Assembly: GCA_017619375.1 (NCBI GenBank)
Contig: JAFZSL010000044.1
Coordinates: 1 to 37,630, forward strand
Direction: 5' to 3'
DNA: 37,630 nt
From: Prevotella sp.
GTDB lineage: Bacteria; Bacteroidota; Bacteroidia; Bacteroidales; Bacteroidaceae
The notes beneath the pieces are model-generated. The model was not told the DNA's origin, searched no databases, and saw nothing but the letters and a program-made list of their open reading frames with translations. Positions within the stretch are counted from its first letter, which is position 1; each line of letters starts with the position of its first letter. This document shows positions 7,190 to 16,000 of the stretch, one piece after another. The position numbers were made by a program, and so were the translations under genes.

Positions 7190-7984
7190 ATGAAAACTGC
7201 AATAATGAACTTAAGAAAAATGGACAAATGGATGGTCATGATGGCCATTGTCTGTGTGGCTTTATTGACGGGTTGTGGTAAATCCGCCGGCGAAGGTGAG
7301 AGCGCCTCTGGAGAGTCGAAAGACGCCAAGGCCGTGAAGACGGAATCGACAGAGGTGCAGGACGGAAACGAGTCGGCTGAAGTGGACGACGCCGTGTCGG
7401 AGGGAATCGGTTTGATAGCAAGCAAATGGAAGAAGACGCCCATCACTGTCAGTCCCAAGGGTGCCAAGGCCAACATCAATGATTTCGCTCAGGCTTTCTG
7501 CGGTCAATATGGCAGTTACGAACCGAATGAGAAGATACTGAAATACCTTGCCGACCCCAAGGCATACAACAAGGAGGACGAGGTGTACTCTGTCACAAGC
7601 GATGTCTCCAACGGATACATCAGTTCTATTCAGTTGACTGAAATCGACCGCTTCACCAAGATGTGCTATAGGAACCGTAAAAACGGCCATTCATTGGTGG
7701 GGGTATTCATGGTGTACGGCTCCGAGAACGCAGAGTCAGAGTCGGCTTTCATGTTCTATGATTATGATCCAAAGACCAACATCATGACTCCCGACCTGGA
7801 TGTCTGCCAAGTCGTGGAAAAGGTGGCTCTCAACAAAGACTTCGAGGATTATGCCTTGGAGCTCCCCCAGCAAGGGAAGGATATCGTGGTCAAGCTCTAT
7901 TCTGACAATGGAGATGATGGCTACGACATTACGGAAATGACACTGAAGTGGACCGGCGACACTTTCATTTTGGTAGCTGGGTAA
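7190..7984 (+). CDS. Lipoprotein of unknown function
   Basis: A 264-residue protein has an extended n-region (MKTAIMNLRKMDKWMVMM) and lipobox LLTGC near residue 29. Residues about 30-70 are a low-complexity Glu/Ser/Ala linker ('GEGESASGESKDAKAVKTES'), as often seen between the lipid anchor and the folded part of outer-membrane lipoproteins. The folded part (about 90-264) mixes helices and strands, for example 'INDFAQAFCGQYGSYEPN' and 'GYISSIQLTEIDRFTKMCYRN', and ends in a beta-strand 'MTLKWTGDTFILVAG'. I do not recognise the domain. It has its own promoter at 7098-7128 and a strong hairpin downstream, so it is probably a single-gene unit. Confidence 0.75.
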   Translation: MKTAIMNLRKMDKWMVMMAIVCVALLTGCGKSAGEGESASGESKDAKAVKTESTEVQDGNESAEVDDAVSEGIGLIASKWKKTPITVSPKGAKANINDFAQAFCGQYGSYEPNEKILKYLADPKAYNKEDEVYSVTSDVSNGYISSIQLTEIDRFTKMCYRNRKNGHSLVGVFMVYGSENAESESAFMFYDYDPKTNIMTPDLDVCQVVEKVALNKDFEDYALELPQQGKDIVVKLYSDNGDDGYDITEMTLKWTGDTFILVAG

Positions 7985-8106
7985 TATTTGTCGTAAATAG
8001 TTGCCGCTATTTGCTCAAACAGACTTTTGAAAGTGGATTCAGCAAATAACAAATAGTTGTTGCTCAGTCGGTGCTGTTGGTTCTACCCATAGGGTCAAGA
8101 ATGCTC

Positions 8107-8165
8107 AACAACGACAAGAATGCCCAGACGGATTGCCTATCCGCCTGGGCATTCTTGTCGTTGTT
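8107..8165 (+). terminator. Long perfect hairpin, likely terminator
   Basis: Arms at 8107-8127 and 8145-8165 are perfectly complementary over 21 bases; an inner CGGA/TCCG pair closes a seven-base loop. The right arm ends in a short T-rich stretch (TTGTTT). It lies 122 bases after the stop of the 7190-7984 gene and before the next promoter, consistent with termination of that gene. Confidence 0.75.
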
Positions 8166-8228
8166 TCAAATCTTCTGCTCAAGGTTTCATCTATGTGAAA
8201 ATGACAAGGTAACGGGATTGGGGTGGTT

Positions 8229-8236
8229 TATCTTTG
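8229..8236 (+). promoter_or_regulatory. Possible -7 element for the 8261 gene
   Basis: TATCTTTG matches the Bacteroidetes -7 consensus and sits 24 bases before the ATG at 8261. A TTG at the correct -33 spacing is not evident. Confidence 0.45.
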
Positions 8237-8260
8237 CAACCCAATCAAACCTTGTGACAG

Positions 8261-8734
8261 ATGAAAGAAATAGAAAGAAAACTTGTGTCTTGCTGCGTGG
8301 TGACGCTGGCAGTGGTGTTGATGTTCGTACAATCCTCTTGTGTGTCACGGAGGATGCTGTCCGAACAGGTGGTGGTCCATGACACGTTGAGGGTGTTTCA
8401 TACCGACACCGTGAGGCATGACATCCATCATTCACATACCGACACCGTAAGGGAGAGTAGGGTGGAGGTCATCACCTTGCGCCAAGACTCTGCTCGGACG
8501 GATACCGTGAGGGTGGAGACCATTCTTGAGAGGTGGCATACGGTGTTTGTCACCGATAGCGTACATGTTTTTCGCCATCTTGCCGACTCGTTGCAAGCGG
8601 CACTCAAGAGGCAGGCGGTGAGGGAAGTGTCAGTTCCGCGTCGCCATAGGATGGGAAGATTTTCCTTGGACGCGTTGCTCTCCGCCATGGTTGTAGTCAT
8701 GGCATGGATTCTTTTGAAACGGAGAACACGATGA
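8261..8734 (+). CDS. Small envelope protein with N-terminal lipobox-like site and C-terminal membrane segment
   Basis: A 157-residue protein with three parts. Residues about 8-27 are a signal-like hydrophobic stretch ending in VQSSC, an imperfect lipobox. Residues 28-130 are polar and contain a repeated D-T/S-V-R/H unit ('HDTLRVFHTDTVRHDI', 'SHTDTVRESRVEV', 'ARTDTVRVET', 'VTDSVHVF'), probably beta-structured. Residues about 133-152 form a second hydrophobic segment (SLDALLSAMVVVMAWILL) capped by KRRTR. A lipid anchor at one end and a membrane helix at the other, with an extended middle, is the layout of unimolecular spanins of phages, but no holin or endolysin gene is adjacent. It could equally be an ordinary membrane protein. 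Function is unknown. Confidence 0.6.
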   Translation: MKEIERKLVSCCVVTLAVVLMFVQSSCVSRRMLSEQVVVHDTLRVFHTDTVRHDIHHSHTDTVRESRVEVITLRQDSARTDTVRVETILERWHTVFVTDSVHVFRHLADSLQAALKRQAVREVSVPRRHRMGRFSLDALLSAMVVVMAWILLKRRTR

Positions 8735-8972
8735 TGATTGTCCCAGATGGAATTAGTCAAGTCACCCGTCTATGATGCAAACATGAATCATGGTGAAATC
8801 TTATGTTCAACACACATTTTTTTGTCAAAAAAATCTTGAATGATTCTTGGAAATTCTTGCTAAAAAATGCGCTGAATGGTTACTCAATCTTTAATTTGAC
8901 CAAAAAAACATAATTTGTCGAAGACAATAACCATTTTTCTATATTAATTCGTATTTTCGCAGAACGAAACCA

Positions 8973-9563
8973 ATGACATTGAAAACCATGAAGTATTTAT
9001 TATTCTCTCTCATTCTGGCTGCAACGACTTGCCTCTCCACTTGCCATGCTGGCAACACCAATCTTGATGCAGTACAGAAACGAGGATGCCCCATCAAGAA
9101 AGAGACGACAACCATCCGCTACACCGTCACCTCCAATTCAGGAATTGCCGTGCAAACAGAATACAACATCACGTGCGATTCCGTTACCTGGTATTATTCC
9201 GACCACCGTAATGGCTTCGTCCTATACGACGTGGTGAAATACGATAGAAAGGACTTCGACGCCTTGATCGACATCCTGTCGCAGGTATCATTCAAAGTGC
9301 GTCGTGTCGAAAGCATCCCCTCGGCAGGAGGAGGCGGTTATGCCTATTCCTTCTTTGACAACAACGGCAGATATCTCGGCTACGGCGTGGTCAACAACAT
9401 CGCTTCCGGTGACAACAAGGTTGCCGAGAAGGCCATCAGCCAATTCCTCGAAAACCACAAGACAGCCGGCGAACAGGCTGTAGAGGAGGCCTTGGAAAAG
9501 GGCATACTCCATATCGACATCTATGAATTTCCCGAAACCTTGGTGCCATATAGAGTTGAGTGA
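8973..9563 (+). CDS. Secreted protein of unknown function
   Basis: A 196-residue protein from the ATG at 8973; an ATG at 8988 (MKYLLFSLILAATTCLSTC) gives a more typical signal peptide and is equally plausible. Cleavage is likely after CHAG. The mature part is mixed: 'TTIRYTVTSNSGIAVQTEYN', 'FDALIDILSQVSFKVRRVES', a glycine-rich turn 'SAGGGGYAYSFFDNNGRYLG', then a charged helix 'AGEQAVEEALEKGILHI'. I recognise no family. It is followed by a possible remnant of another signal-peptide gene (9588-9686) and then by the sigma locus at 9942 on the same strand; there is no sign that it belongs to that operon. Confidence 0.7.
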   Translation: MTLKTMKYLLFSLILAATTCLSTCHAGNTNLDAVQKRGCPIKKETTTIRYTVTSNSGIAVQTEYNITCDSVTWYYSDHRNGFVLYDVVKYDRKDFDALIDILSQVSFKVRRVESIPSAGGGGYAYSFFDNNGRYLGYGVVNNIASGDNKVAEKAISQFLENHKTAGEQAVEEALEKGILHIDIYEFPETLVPYRVE

Positions 9564-9941
9564 ATTGTCCTCATATAATACACCCCTAAGAACAAACAAA
9601 CCATTTTCATCATATTGCTCGCCCTGGTTTGCATGACGCCCACCGCCATGCAAACCAAATTCTATAGCGGAACGGTAGTCCTATAAGGCAGGATAAATCT
9701 TACAAATTGTTCAAGACAAGCAATTTGTTGTACGCCAGCATTTATAGGAAAATAATTGGTGATTCTCGTTAAAAAAATCATGTTGTTTTTTGTTTCTTGA
9801 ATGTGAGATAATCATCGTATTGAAAAACCAATACTACTCTTTCAAGCGGACGTTTACTCTTTGGCTGAAAAATAAAAAAAGTTTTCTTGATTATATATTT
9901 CCCCGAGATGTGGTAATATATTAGTAGAAGACATCAAGCGA
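9564..9941. other. Intergenic region before the second sigma locus
   Basis: Apart from the start-less remnant at 9588-9686, this AT-rich stretch has no ORF of note. No convincing housekeeping TTG/TAnnTTTG pair with correct spacing stands just before the sigma gene, which would fit a promoter read by an ECF factor, but I cannot define one. Confidence 0.5.
9588..9686 (+). pseudogene. Possible remnant of a secreted-protein gene
   Basis: In one frame this stretch reads KNKQTIFIILLALVCMTPTAM, then QTKFYSGTVVL and a stop. That looks like a signal peptide plus a few mature residues. The frame has no ATG before the lysine and meets a stop a few codons upstream, so as it stands it cannot be translated from a normal start. 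It may be the left-over 5' end of a deleted gene, or chance. Confidence 0.35.
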
Positions 9942-10541
9942 ATGGAAACAAGCACAGGCCATAAATCCCAAGCCATGCAGGATGAGACACTGCTTATACG
10001 CAGCATCCTTGACGGACAGACAGAACTGTTCCGTCTGCTTGCAGGGCGATATGCCGTAGAGGTGCTGCGGATGGTGGCACGCCTGATTCCTTCGCAAGAA
10101 GAAGCAGAAGAGGCGACACAAGACACGCTGTTGGAAGCCTTCCGCAGCCTTGCCCGCTACGATGCGCGAAAGGCGGGGTTCAAGACATGGCTCATGCGAA
10201 TAGCCTACCACACGGCACTGAAGCACTACCGAAAGCTGCACAGGTCTGTCACCATCGTCGAAGTGGAACAAGATTGGCTTGCCAACATCCCGGACGATGA
10301 AACCGACACCCTGCTGGATGACATTGCCGCCGACCGCGTGGAACTTATGGAAAGAGCCATCGACACGCTGAAGCCCGACGACCAGATGTTGCTCAGCCTC
10401 TATTACTTTGACGACCACTCGATTCGTGAAATCGCATGCATCACGGAGCATGAGGAAAACTATCTCCGTTCGCGGTTGCAATGGATACGAAAAAAACTGG
10501 CAATCACCATCAAAACCCTTGAGAACAATGAAGAGAAATGA
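9942..10541 (+). CDS. ECF RNA polymerase sigma factor (locus 2)
   Basis: A 199-residue sigma-70 ECF protein. Region 2 is at about residues 15-100: 'FRLLAGRYAVEVLRMVARL', then 'SQEEAEEATQDTLLEAFRSL' (2.2 core) and 'FKTWLMRIAYHTALKHYRKL' (2.4, promoter -10 reading). After an acidic linker, region 4 is 'AIDTLKPDDQMLLSLYYFDDHSIREIACIT' with the recognition helix 'YLRSRLQWIRKKLAITIK'. The start at 9942 gives an N-terminal tail of a dozen residues; a Met at 9975 is an alternative. Its last 14 bases overlap the anti-sigma ATG at 10528, exactly as in the paralogous pair at 26489-27683. It should be held inactive by that membrane partner until a signal arrives. Confidence 0.93.
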   Translation: METSTGHKSQAMQDETLLIRSILDGQTELFRLLAGRYAVEVLRMVARLIPSQEEAEEATQDTLLEAFRSLARYDARKAGFKTWLMRIAYHTALKHYRKLHRSVTIVEVEQDWLANIPDDETDTLLDDIAADRVELMERAIDTLKPDDQMLLSLYYFDDHSIREIACITEHEENYLRSRLQWIRKKLAITIKTLENNEEK

Positions 10542-11247
10542 GACCAACAAAGACCAAGGTCTTCGTCTCGCCATACGACATAGGAACGAGACTCCTGAAA
10601 AGATGACGCTGTCGGAGGACTTCACCGACGGCCTGATGCAACGCATCGGCGAACAAGAGCCTGAATTGAAGTCCAAGCCGGAGCCCAAGTGGCATCGCCC
10701 ATGGCTCTATGCCTTCATTGGCGCTGTTGCCGCCAGCATCCTGCTATTGTTGGCGTTCCACTATGTGCATGGCCATATGGGCACAGGGAAGGAGAATGTG
10801 ATAGCAAAACAGACGGAACTGCCAGAGCAGTCGAGCAAGCAGGAATCACAAAGTGGCGAACAAAGGCAAGGCCGGCAGACGGAGCAGCAGGACAATCCTG
10901 CGATTGTCCAGGAGGGGGTGCAGGCACCTATGATTGCACAGGAAAAGTCTGGTAAAGAGAAACCCACTATGGTCAGTCAACGACCCCTTGCTGCATCGGT
11001 TGCTCATCGCATTTCAGCAGATGTTCCAATGACAGACAGTCTGGATTACTATATCGACAAGATAGAACGCGAATTGGCCCAAGTGGATGAGAGCCTCTAT
11101 ATTGAGCGGATAAACAAAGTCATACGTGCCGACGAGCGACTGCAGCGCATCGTCAGCAGTTACATCTTGCACACCCTCGACGAGGATGGACGTCCCCAAA
11201 CGGCAGACAACATGTATAACGTAAAAACAGGACAAGATGAAAAATAG
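10528..11247 (+). CDS. Anti-sigma-like single-pass membrane protein (locus 2)
   Basis: A 239-residue protein from the ATG at 10528 (MKRNETNKDQGLRLAIRHRN), inside the sigma gene's last codons. The cytoplasmic part of about 55 residues includes 'LSEDFTDGLMQRIGEQEPE'. One membrane segment is at about residues 58-78 (LYAFIGAVAASILLLLAFHYV). The long periplasmic part has a Gln/Glu-rich stretch and ends in a conserved helical region: 'YYIDKIERELAQVDESLYIERINKVIRADERLQRIV'. That last region is matched in the protein at 27018-27683 ('YIARLEAEMDALDDSVRAAHLEKIIAADSRLQQLV'), so the two are paralogues. It probably sequesters the sigma factor and senses through its outer domain. No zinc-binding anti-sigma motif is seen. 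It overlaps the next gene by 11 bases. Confidence 0.8.
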   Translation: MKRNETNKDQGLRLAIRHRNETPEKMTLSEDFTDGLMQRIGEQEPELKSKPEPKWHRPWLYAFIGAVAASILLLLAFHYVHGHMGTGKENVIAKQTELPEQSSKQESQSGEQRQGRQTEQQDNPAIVQEGVQAPMIAQEKSGKEKPTMVSQRPLAASVAHRISADVPMTDSLDYYIDKIERELAQVDESLYIERINKVIRADERLQRIVSSYILHTLDEDGRPQTADNMYNVKTGQDEK

Positions 11248-12157
11248 ACATATCTTAGCGATTGCGGCGGTGCTGATGGCAATTACTTGCAATGCACAAC
11301 CCACTCACACCGGCAGCATACAGGAAAAACTGAATGCCTTTGTAGAATCGAAGGAGTATAATGTGCAAAAACTCAACTACTCCAAGGACGGATTCAATGT
11401 TTATCAGTTTGCCCAGCAATTTGTGATGGAAGAAGAGCCACCTGGCGACTTTTACGGGCCGCTTCTCACTCCTCGGATGTTGGACTTGGAGAAGGCCTAC
11501 AGGACAGAGGCCGTCAATGCCAGGACCATCTACATCCATGATGCAAGCAATGGCGACTCTCCCTTGCCAGGTGTCATGTTCCAATTCAAGATTGACGACC
11601 TCCGTCCGATGACTCAGCAGGTGGCATTCGACCTCAACAAGAATATCCGCCTCATTTCTTTTGATGAACCTGACGGGAGGTTCTATGCCTTGCTGCTGAT
11701 GTGGGACCAGACCATCGACCCTGACAAAAGTATCGGCAAGGTATACTTGATGGATGGAATGATTTATGAAATCAGCGGATGGAAGTTGGACGACAGGCCT
11801 TTCATTGCCCACTACAAGCCCGAGGCACCGGAATCAGAAGGGATGGCTTTTGACGCTCAAATCAAGTATGACACCACACCCGATGCGATGACTGTCGATG
11901 TATTCATGGCCAAAGTGAAGCGCACCTGTGAGATATTTGAACGCGAGACCCCGCAAGGGAAGATGGCGGCTGCTGTGGTGCTCAACAAGACATGCAATGC
12001 GTTCACAGGCCAACTGACCCAGCAACAGTACTACGACCTGCTGAGTTGCATCCAGCCGTTGGTCGATAACGAAAAGAACGAAAACCTGAAGAGCATCCTG
12101 GCCTATTCTTGCTACTTGATTTACAAGAAAAGCGAAATCTTTGAAGGAGACAGTTGA
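11237..12157 (+). CDS. Secreted protein of a sigma/anti-sigma locus, conserved with the 27699 protein
   Basis: A 306-residue protein with signal peptide MKNRHILAIAAVLMAITCNA. Residues about 77-200 align by eye with residues 116-230 of the secreted protein at 27699-29414. Shared blocks are 'NIRLISFDEPDGR' / 'NTRIISFKDDDGF', 'YALLLMWDQT' / 'STYLLTWTDT' and 'YLMDGMIYEISGWKLDDRP' / 'YMVEGLIYEFHCPKIDNAP'. This defines a common domain I cannot name. The C-terminal 100 residues are helical. Its ATG lies inside the anti-sigma gene (11-base overlap), so sigma, anti-sigma and this protein form one operon. It is probably the output of the switch or the thing sensed by it. The stop TGA overlaps the ATG of a truncated thioredoxin-like ORF. 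Confidence 0.75.
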   Translation: MKNRHILAIAAVLMAITCNAQPTHTGSIQEKLNAFVESKEYNVQKLNYSKDGFNVYQFAQQFVMEEEPPGDFYGPLLTPRMLDLEKAYRTEAVNARTIYIHDASNGDSPLPGVMFQFKIDDLRPMTQQVAFDLNKNIRLISFDEPDGRFYALLLMWDQTIDPDKSIGKVYLMDGMIYEISGWKLDDRPFIAHYKPEAPESEGMAFDAQIKYDTTPDAMTVDVFMAKVKRTCEIFERETPQGKMAAAVVLNKTCNAFTGQLTQQQYYDLLSCIQPLVDNEKNENLKSILAYSCYLIYKKSEIFEGDS

Positions 12158-12309
12158 TGCCTGACCCGGATACCAACCTGCGAAAAGCTGCCGCTGACTA
12201 TGGCATCCGTTCATATCCGGAGTTGATTGTCATTGGTTCCAAAGGAACGATAGTGGCATGTCCTCGGAATGTGGAGGAACTGAGTTCTGCACTTGACAAG
12301 CTGAAATGA
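12157..12309 (+). CDS. Truncated thioredoxin-like ORF (C-terminal half only)
   Basis: Fifty residues from an ATG at 12157 that shares bases with the preceding stop (TGATG). The reading 'AADYGIRSYPELIVIGSKGT' followed by 'IVACPRNVEELSSALDKLK' matches the second half of a thioredoxin/TlpA fold: the cis-proline loop (S-Y-P), the strand pair 'LIVIGSKGTIV' and the C-terminal helix. The first half with the CxxC redox site is absent, so it cannot be an active oxidoreductase alone. It is either a decayed gene, joined to the operon by a deletion, or a retained small protein. A 21-base hairpin begins in its stop codon. Confidence 0.6.
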   Translation: MPDPDTNLRKAAADYGIRSYPELIVIGSKGTIVACPRNVEELSSALDKLK

Positions 12310-12357
12310 CTCATTGGGGGTGTGTCAGTCCATTTTTGACACACCCCCAATGAGTCA
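12307..12357. terminator. Long perfect hairpin between convergent genes
   Basis: Arms at 12307-12327 and 12337-12357 are perfectly complementary over 21 bases around a nine-base loop; the left arm starts in the stop codon of the truncated thioredoxin ORF. It lies between that operon (plus) and the lipoprotein gene 12460-12879 (minus), so it could terminate both. No long T-run follows on the plus strand. Confidence 0.7.
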
Positions 12358-12459
12358 ACATTCGCAAGTAAGGGAAAATGAGGTGTGAAGAGGGTTGAAG
12401 GGGGGCGCAGGCCGGAGGCGAGACCTATCAGACTATTGCATGTGTTACCCTAAAGAAGG

Positions 12460-12879
12460 TCACAAATCTTTCACTTTGGTAAAATGCTGTTTTTTGTGGT
12501 CCAGATCATCGCGGAAGATGGTGAACCCTTCTGGTGTAGCCTCTCCGGGAATAATGCTGAATTGGTGTTGGGCATTGCCTTTGGCTGTATTGATGATACG
12601 GAAATACTCCGCAGCGTCGTAGCGGTATTTCCCATGGGAAAACAAGAATACATACTCGCCTTTGCCGGATTGGCCAATCTCAGGCACAGCCTTCTCAAAA
12701 TGCCATCTTATGGTTTTGCCGTCACCATTCATCCACAACGTGTCTCTGCCATTTGCAAAGACACCATTGTGTGGCGGGGGGGCAGGGGTGTCGTGCTTTG
12801 GTGGCTTGTCATAAGCCCTGCAACCAAAGAAAACTATCGACACGAAGGTCAATAAGAACAAATGGAATGGTCTTTTCAT
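12460..12879 (-). CDS. Small lipoprotein of unknown function
   Basis: A 139-residue protein from the ATG at 12879 (MKRPFHLFLLTFVSIVFFGC), a lipoprotein signal with an FFGC lipobox. An in-frame upstream start at 12999 would put 40 unrelated residues before the signal and is rejected. A proline-rich spacer 'KPPKHDTPAPPP' separates the anchor from a folded part of about 100 residues with strands 'RDTLWMNGDGKTIRWHFEKA', 'GEYVFLFSHGKYRYDAAEYF' and 'GFTIFRDDL'. I recognise no family. It stands alone, convergent with the sigma locus and downstream of the addA-like gene on the same strand after a 164-base gap that contains a repeat. Confidence 0.7.
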   Translation of the reverse strand: MKRPFHLFLLTFVSIVFFGCRAYDKPPKHDTPAPPPHNGVFANGRDTLWMNGDGKTIRWHFEKAVPEIGQSGKGEYVFLFSHGKYRYDAAEYFRIINTAKGNAQHQFSIIPGEATPEGFTIFRDDLDHKKQHFTKVKDL

Positions 12880-12982
12880 CTTTTCTATTATTTTTTTATC
12901 TGACATGAATACAAATCGGGAACAAGACAAATGAATGATATCAATGTTGACTGTCACCCCTTCAGGGTTCTTGCATGGAATC

Positions 12983-13046
12983 CTTATTGGCGGGGGCAAC
13001 CCTGCCTTTGGCCTGACCAGGCTTTCAAGGTGGGAAACATCAGTTA
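12983..13046 (-). repeat. Dispersed intergenic repeat, copy A
   Basis: Read on the minus strand this matches 37511-37584 on the plus strand from 'TAACTGA' to 'AATAAG', with a few substitutions and several small gaps. Shared blocks include CCCACCTTGAA, GCCTGGTCAG and AGGCAGGG. It ends exactly at the stop codon of the addA-like gene. Confidence 0.75.
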
Positions 13047-16000
13047 TTTGACTTCTACCATGAACCGTGTCACGGGATAATAGATGACACGGGCTTTTAC
13101 CTTTTTCTTGCCTTCTGCTTCGAGAGCTTGTTGGTAGCAGTCGAGTTGGTCGCCATGTCGTCCGGCATAATGTTCACTGGTTGGATTGAAAACCAAAGAG
13201 TAGTTGCCTGGACAGGTCTTGTAGTCTATGACCACATAGGCGTCTTCTGTTTCCCAGACAAGGTCGATATAGCCGCTGACGATGGGCCCTTCGGCATCCA
13301 GATGCCGGAAAGGCTTTTCATGATGTCGAATGATGGATTTGCCATAGCGGGTTTCAAGGACTTTTGTCAGGTGTTTCCATGACTCCAGGAGGCTCTGGGG
13401 GTCCGGCATGTTCTTGTCTGTGAAACCATAGCTGTCGCGGAGGGTTTTGACCTGCTCTGCGTTGATGTTGTCATCACAGCAGCAGAACACTTGGTGGATG
13501 AAGTCACCCATAAGTGCTTCGTCCCCTTTGCTGTCGGCTTTCATGCGTTGTTCCCTGTCATTGATGACATTGATGTCGTGAGGTGTTGTCCCTGCTTTTG
13601 AAGGAGCCACATGGCGTATGTTGTCAAGGGGAGAGAAGTCGGATATGATGTCATGTACTCGGCTGGTGTTTTCCTCTGGCCATTCCAGCAAGTTGTCGAA
13701 ATCGATGGTTTCGATGAGGAAGGGCATCTTGATGTCGAAGAAATCTTGCTGGTTGTTTCCATCCATGACTTGATGGGGAATGTTTACCCCTACGGAACGG
13801 AACCAGTTGAGGTTGACGGCATTGTCAATCATTTTCGGAGCGAGTATCAGGATTTCCCGCGCTCGGGTTACTCCTACATAAAGTAGGCGGGCCGCCTCGT
13901 TCACCTCTTGTTCGGATACGGTTTTCCACAGCGGATGCTGTTGCAGTTTGGAGATGAGTGCTGCTTTCGCAGCGTTAGTGCCGCCATAGATGTTGTGGAC
14001 CAGGGAGATGGTCATCGGAGGATTGGGATTCTCCGGTGTTGGTGCCTGCTCTCGGTGATGATGGCATCCCAGCATGCTGCTGGTGGCGATATTGGTGGCG
14101 TCGGCGGCATCCTTTTCCAGTGAAAGGAGAATGACCACTTTCCACTCCAGTCCTTTTGACTTATGATAGGTGAAAAGACGTACGCCATCTTCGTTGGCAG
14201 CTCCGTTCTGCTTTTGGTTGGTGAAGAAATCGATGAACCCTACGACAGTGGCAGGCTGTGCCAGTTCGGTGGCGTGGTCTTCATATTTCCGTGCCAGGTC
14301 GATGAACACCTGTAGGTTGGTTTCCTCGGCTTGAGCATTCTCCCATCCCTGCACCAATGAGTAAAGGTCCAGCTCGATGATGAGGCTCTCCACAAGGGCG
14401 CTGATGCTCTGATAACCCAGAAGGTTCGTGGCATATTGCTGTTCCTCGTTGGAACGGAAGCTTTGTAGTTGGTTCAACCTTTTGATGATGGAAATGTTCT
14501 CAAGGTAGGACTGAGGCGTTTTCTTTTCGGTGGCGAGATGGTCAAGGCGATTTTCAATGATTTGGGTGACATTGTACCCTGGTTCGGTAAGGTAGGCGAC
14601 CTCGGCGCGCGCCAACTGGTTGGATGGTGTGTTGACCAACGTGAGAAGCGCTTTCAGCAAACGGCCTGTGCGAGAGTCCTTGATGTCGTTGGATTCCCGG
14701 CACACCGGAATTTTTAGTTTGCGAAGTTCTTCGGCCAGCTTGTCGAGTTGGGCATTTGCTCTTGCCAGTACTGCGATGTCTTTTCGAGAGATTCCTTCTT
14801 TGAGAATCAGTTGCTGAATCTGGAGAGCCAGGTCCTCATCCCCTGAGTTGGGCCATAGTCGGAGTGGGTGCTCAACAAACGTAGTGTTGCCGTTTTCCTC
14901 TGGCATGGAGAGTTTGACTTCCTTGTCTGTGATTTGACTGAACACCTGTGAGAAGATGGCGTTTGAAAAATCCACCAATGGCTTTACGGAGCGGTATGAG
15001 TGTTCAAGATGTTCCGTGTCTTCAATGCTGTCGGCGACGGCGGTTGTCAGTTCTGTGTCGGAGCCACGGAAACCGTAGATGGCCTGTTTCTTGTCACCTA
15101 CATAGCAGGTGTGCAGCAGGCTTGAGAGTCTTTGGAAGATGCGGACCTGCATGGGATTTGAGTCCTGGAACTCGTCTACGAAGAGGTGGGTGTAGCGTGA
15201 GGAAATGTCTTGTTGTACCTCCTCCATGTTGAGAAGTTTCAGGAACATCTCCTCCATGTCGTTGAAATCGATAAGGTGGTGCTCATCCTTGTATTGGCGG
15301 TATTCTTTCTGCCACTTGGCAGCGAGATGGAATATCAGAGAGGCATATGTCCGTAACTCTTGCGCCACTTCCTTGGTGAAGAATTCCCTTTCGAGGATGA
15401 AGCTTTTTACATCGTCAGTTGCCGGTCCCGACAACTGGTATTTGTTACCTTTATTCGTAATTTTCAATTTTATATGCTTCTTAAAATCCTCAATATCTTG
15501 AGCAGAGACATCTGGTTTTGTCCGAAGGGAATAATAAAAATCCTTCGCAGCACTTTGACTGTCTTTCAATTTGTTCTTTAGTCCGAAGAAATCTTCCACT
15601 TCTTGATAGAAGCTGTCTGTAAGGACGGACTGCAATGTAATGTCGGGGGCGGGTTCCAGACACTTGATGAAACTCTCCGTGGTTTCCAGGCTTTTGTTCA
15701 ACTGGTCCTCAGTGATGCCATACCATTGCATGAAGTTAAGCACCATGCATAGGTCGGCCTTCCAAAACTCATAATTGATACCGCTTTTTTGTTCATTGTA
15801 ACCATGGGTGATGTTGTGGTTCTCTGCAAATCGATATAGGAAGAAACGGTCTTTGTCTTCCAGCAATCCACGAAGAGAGTGGTCGCGGTAGATTTGAAGT
15901 TCATCATCTTCCATGGCTGCTGCGTCGGGCATGATGCCTAATTGGTACCAGTATTTGGTGAGGAAGGTGTTGGCCACTGAGTGAACGGTTCCGATGAGGG

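Noticed and set aside
8071-8382. 103-residue plus-strand ORF after the 7190 gene
   Set aside because: It spans the terminator hairpin and overlaps the start of the 8261 gene in another frame.
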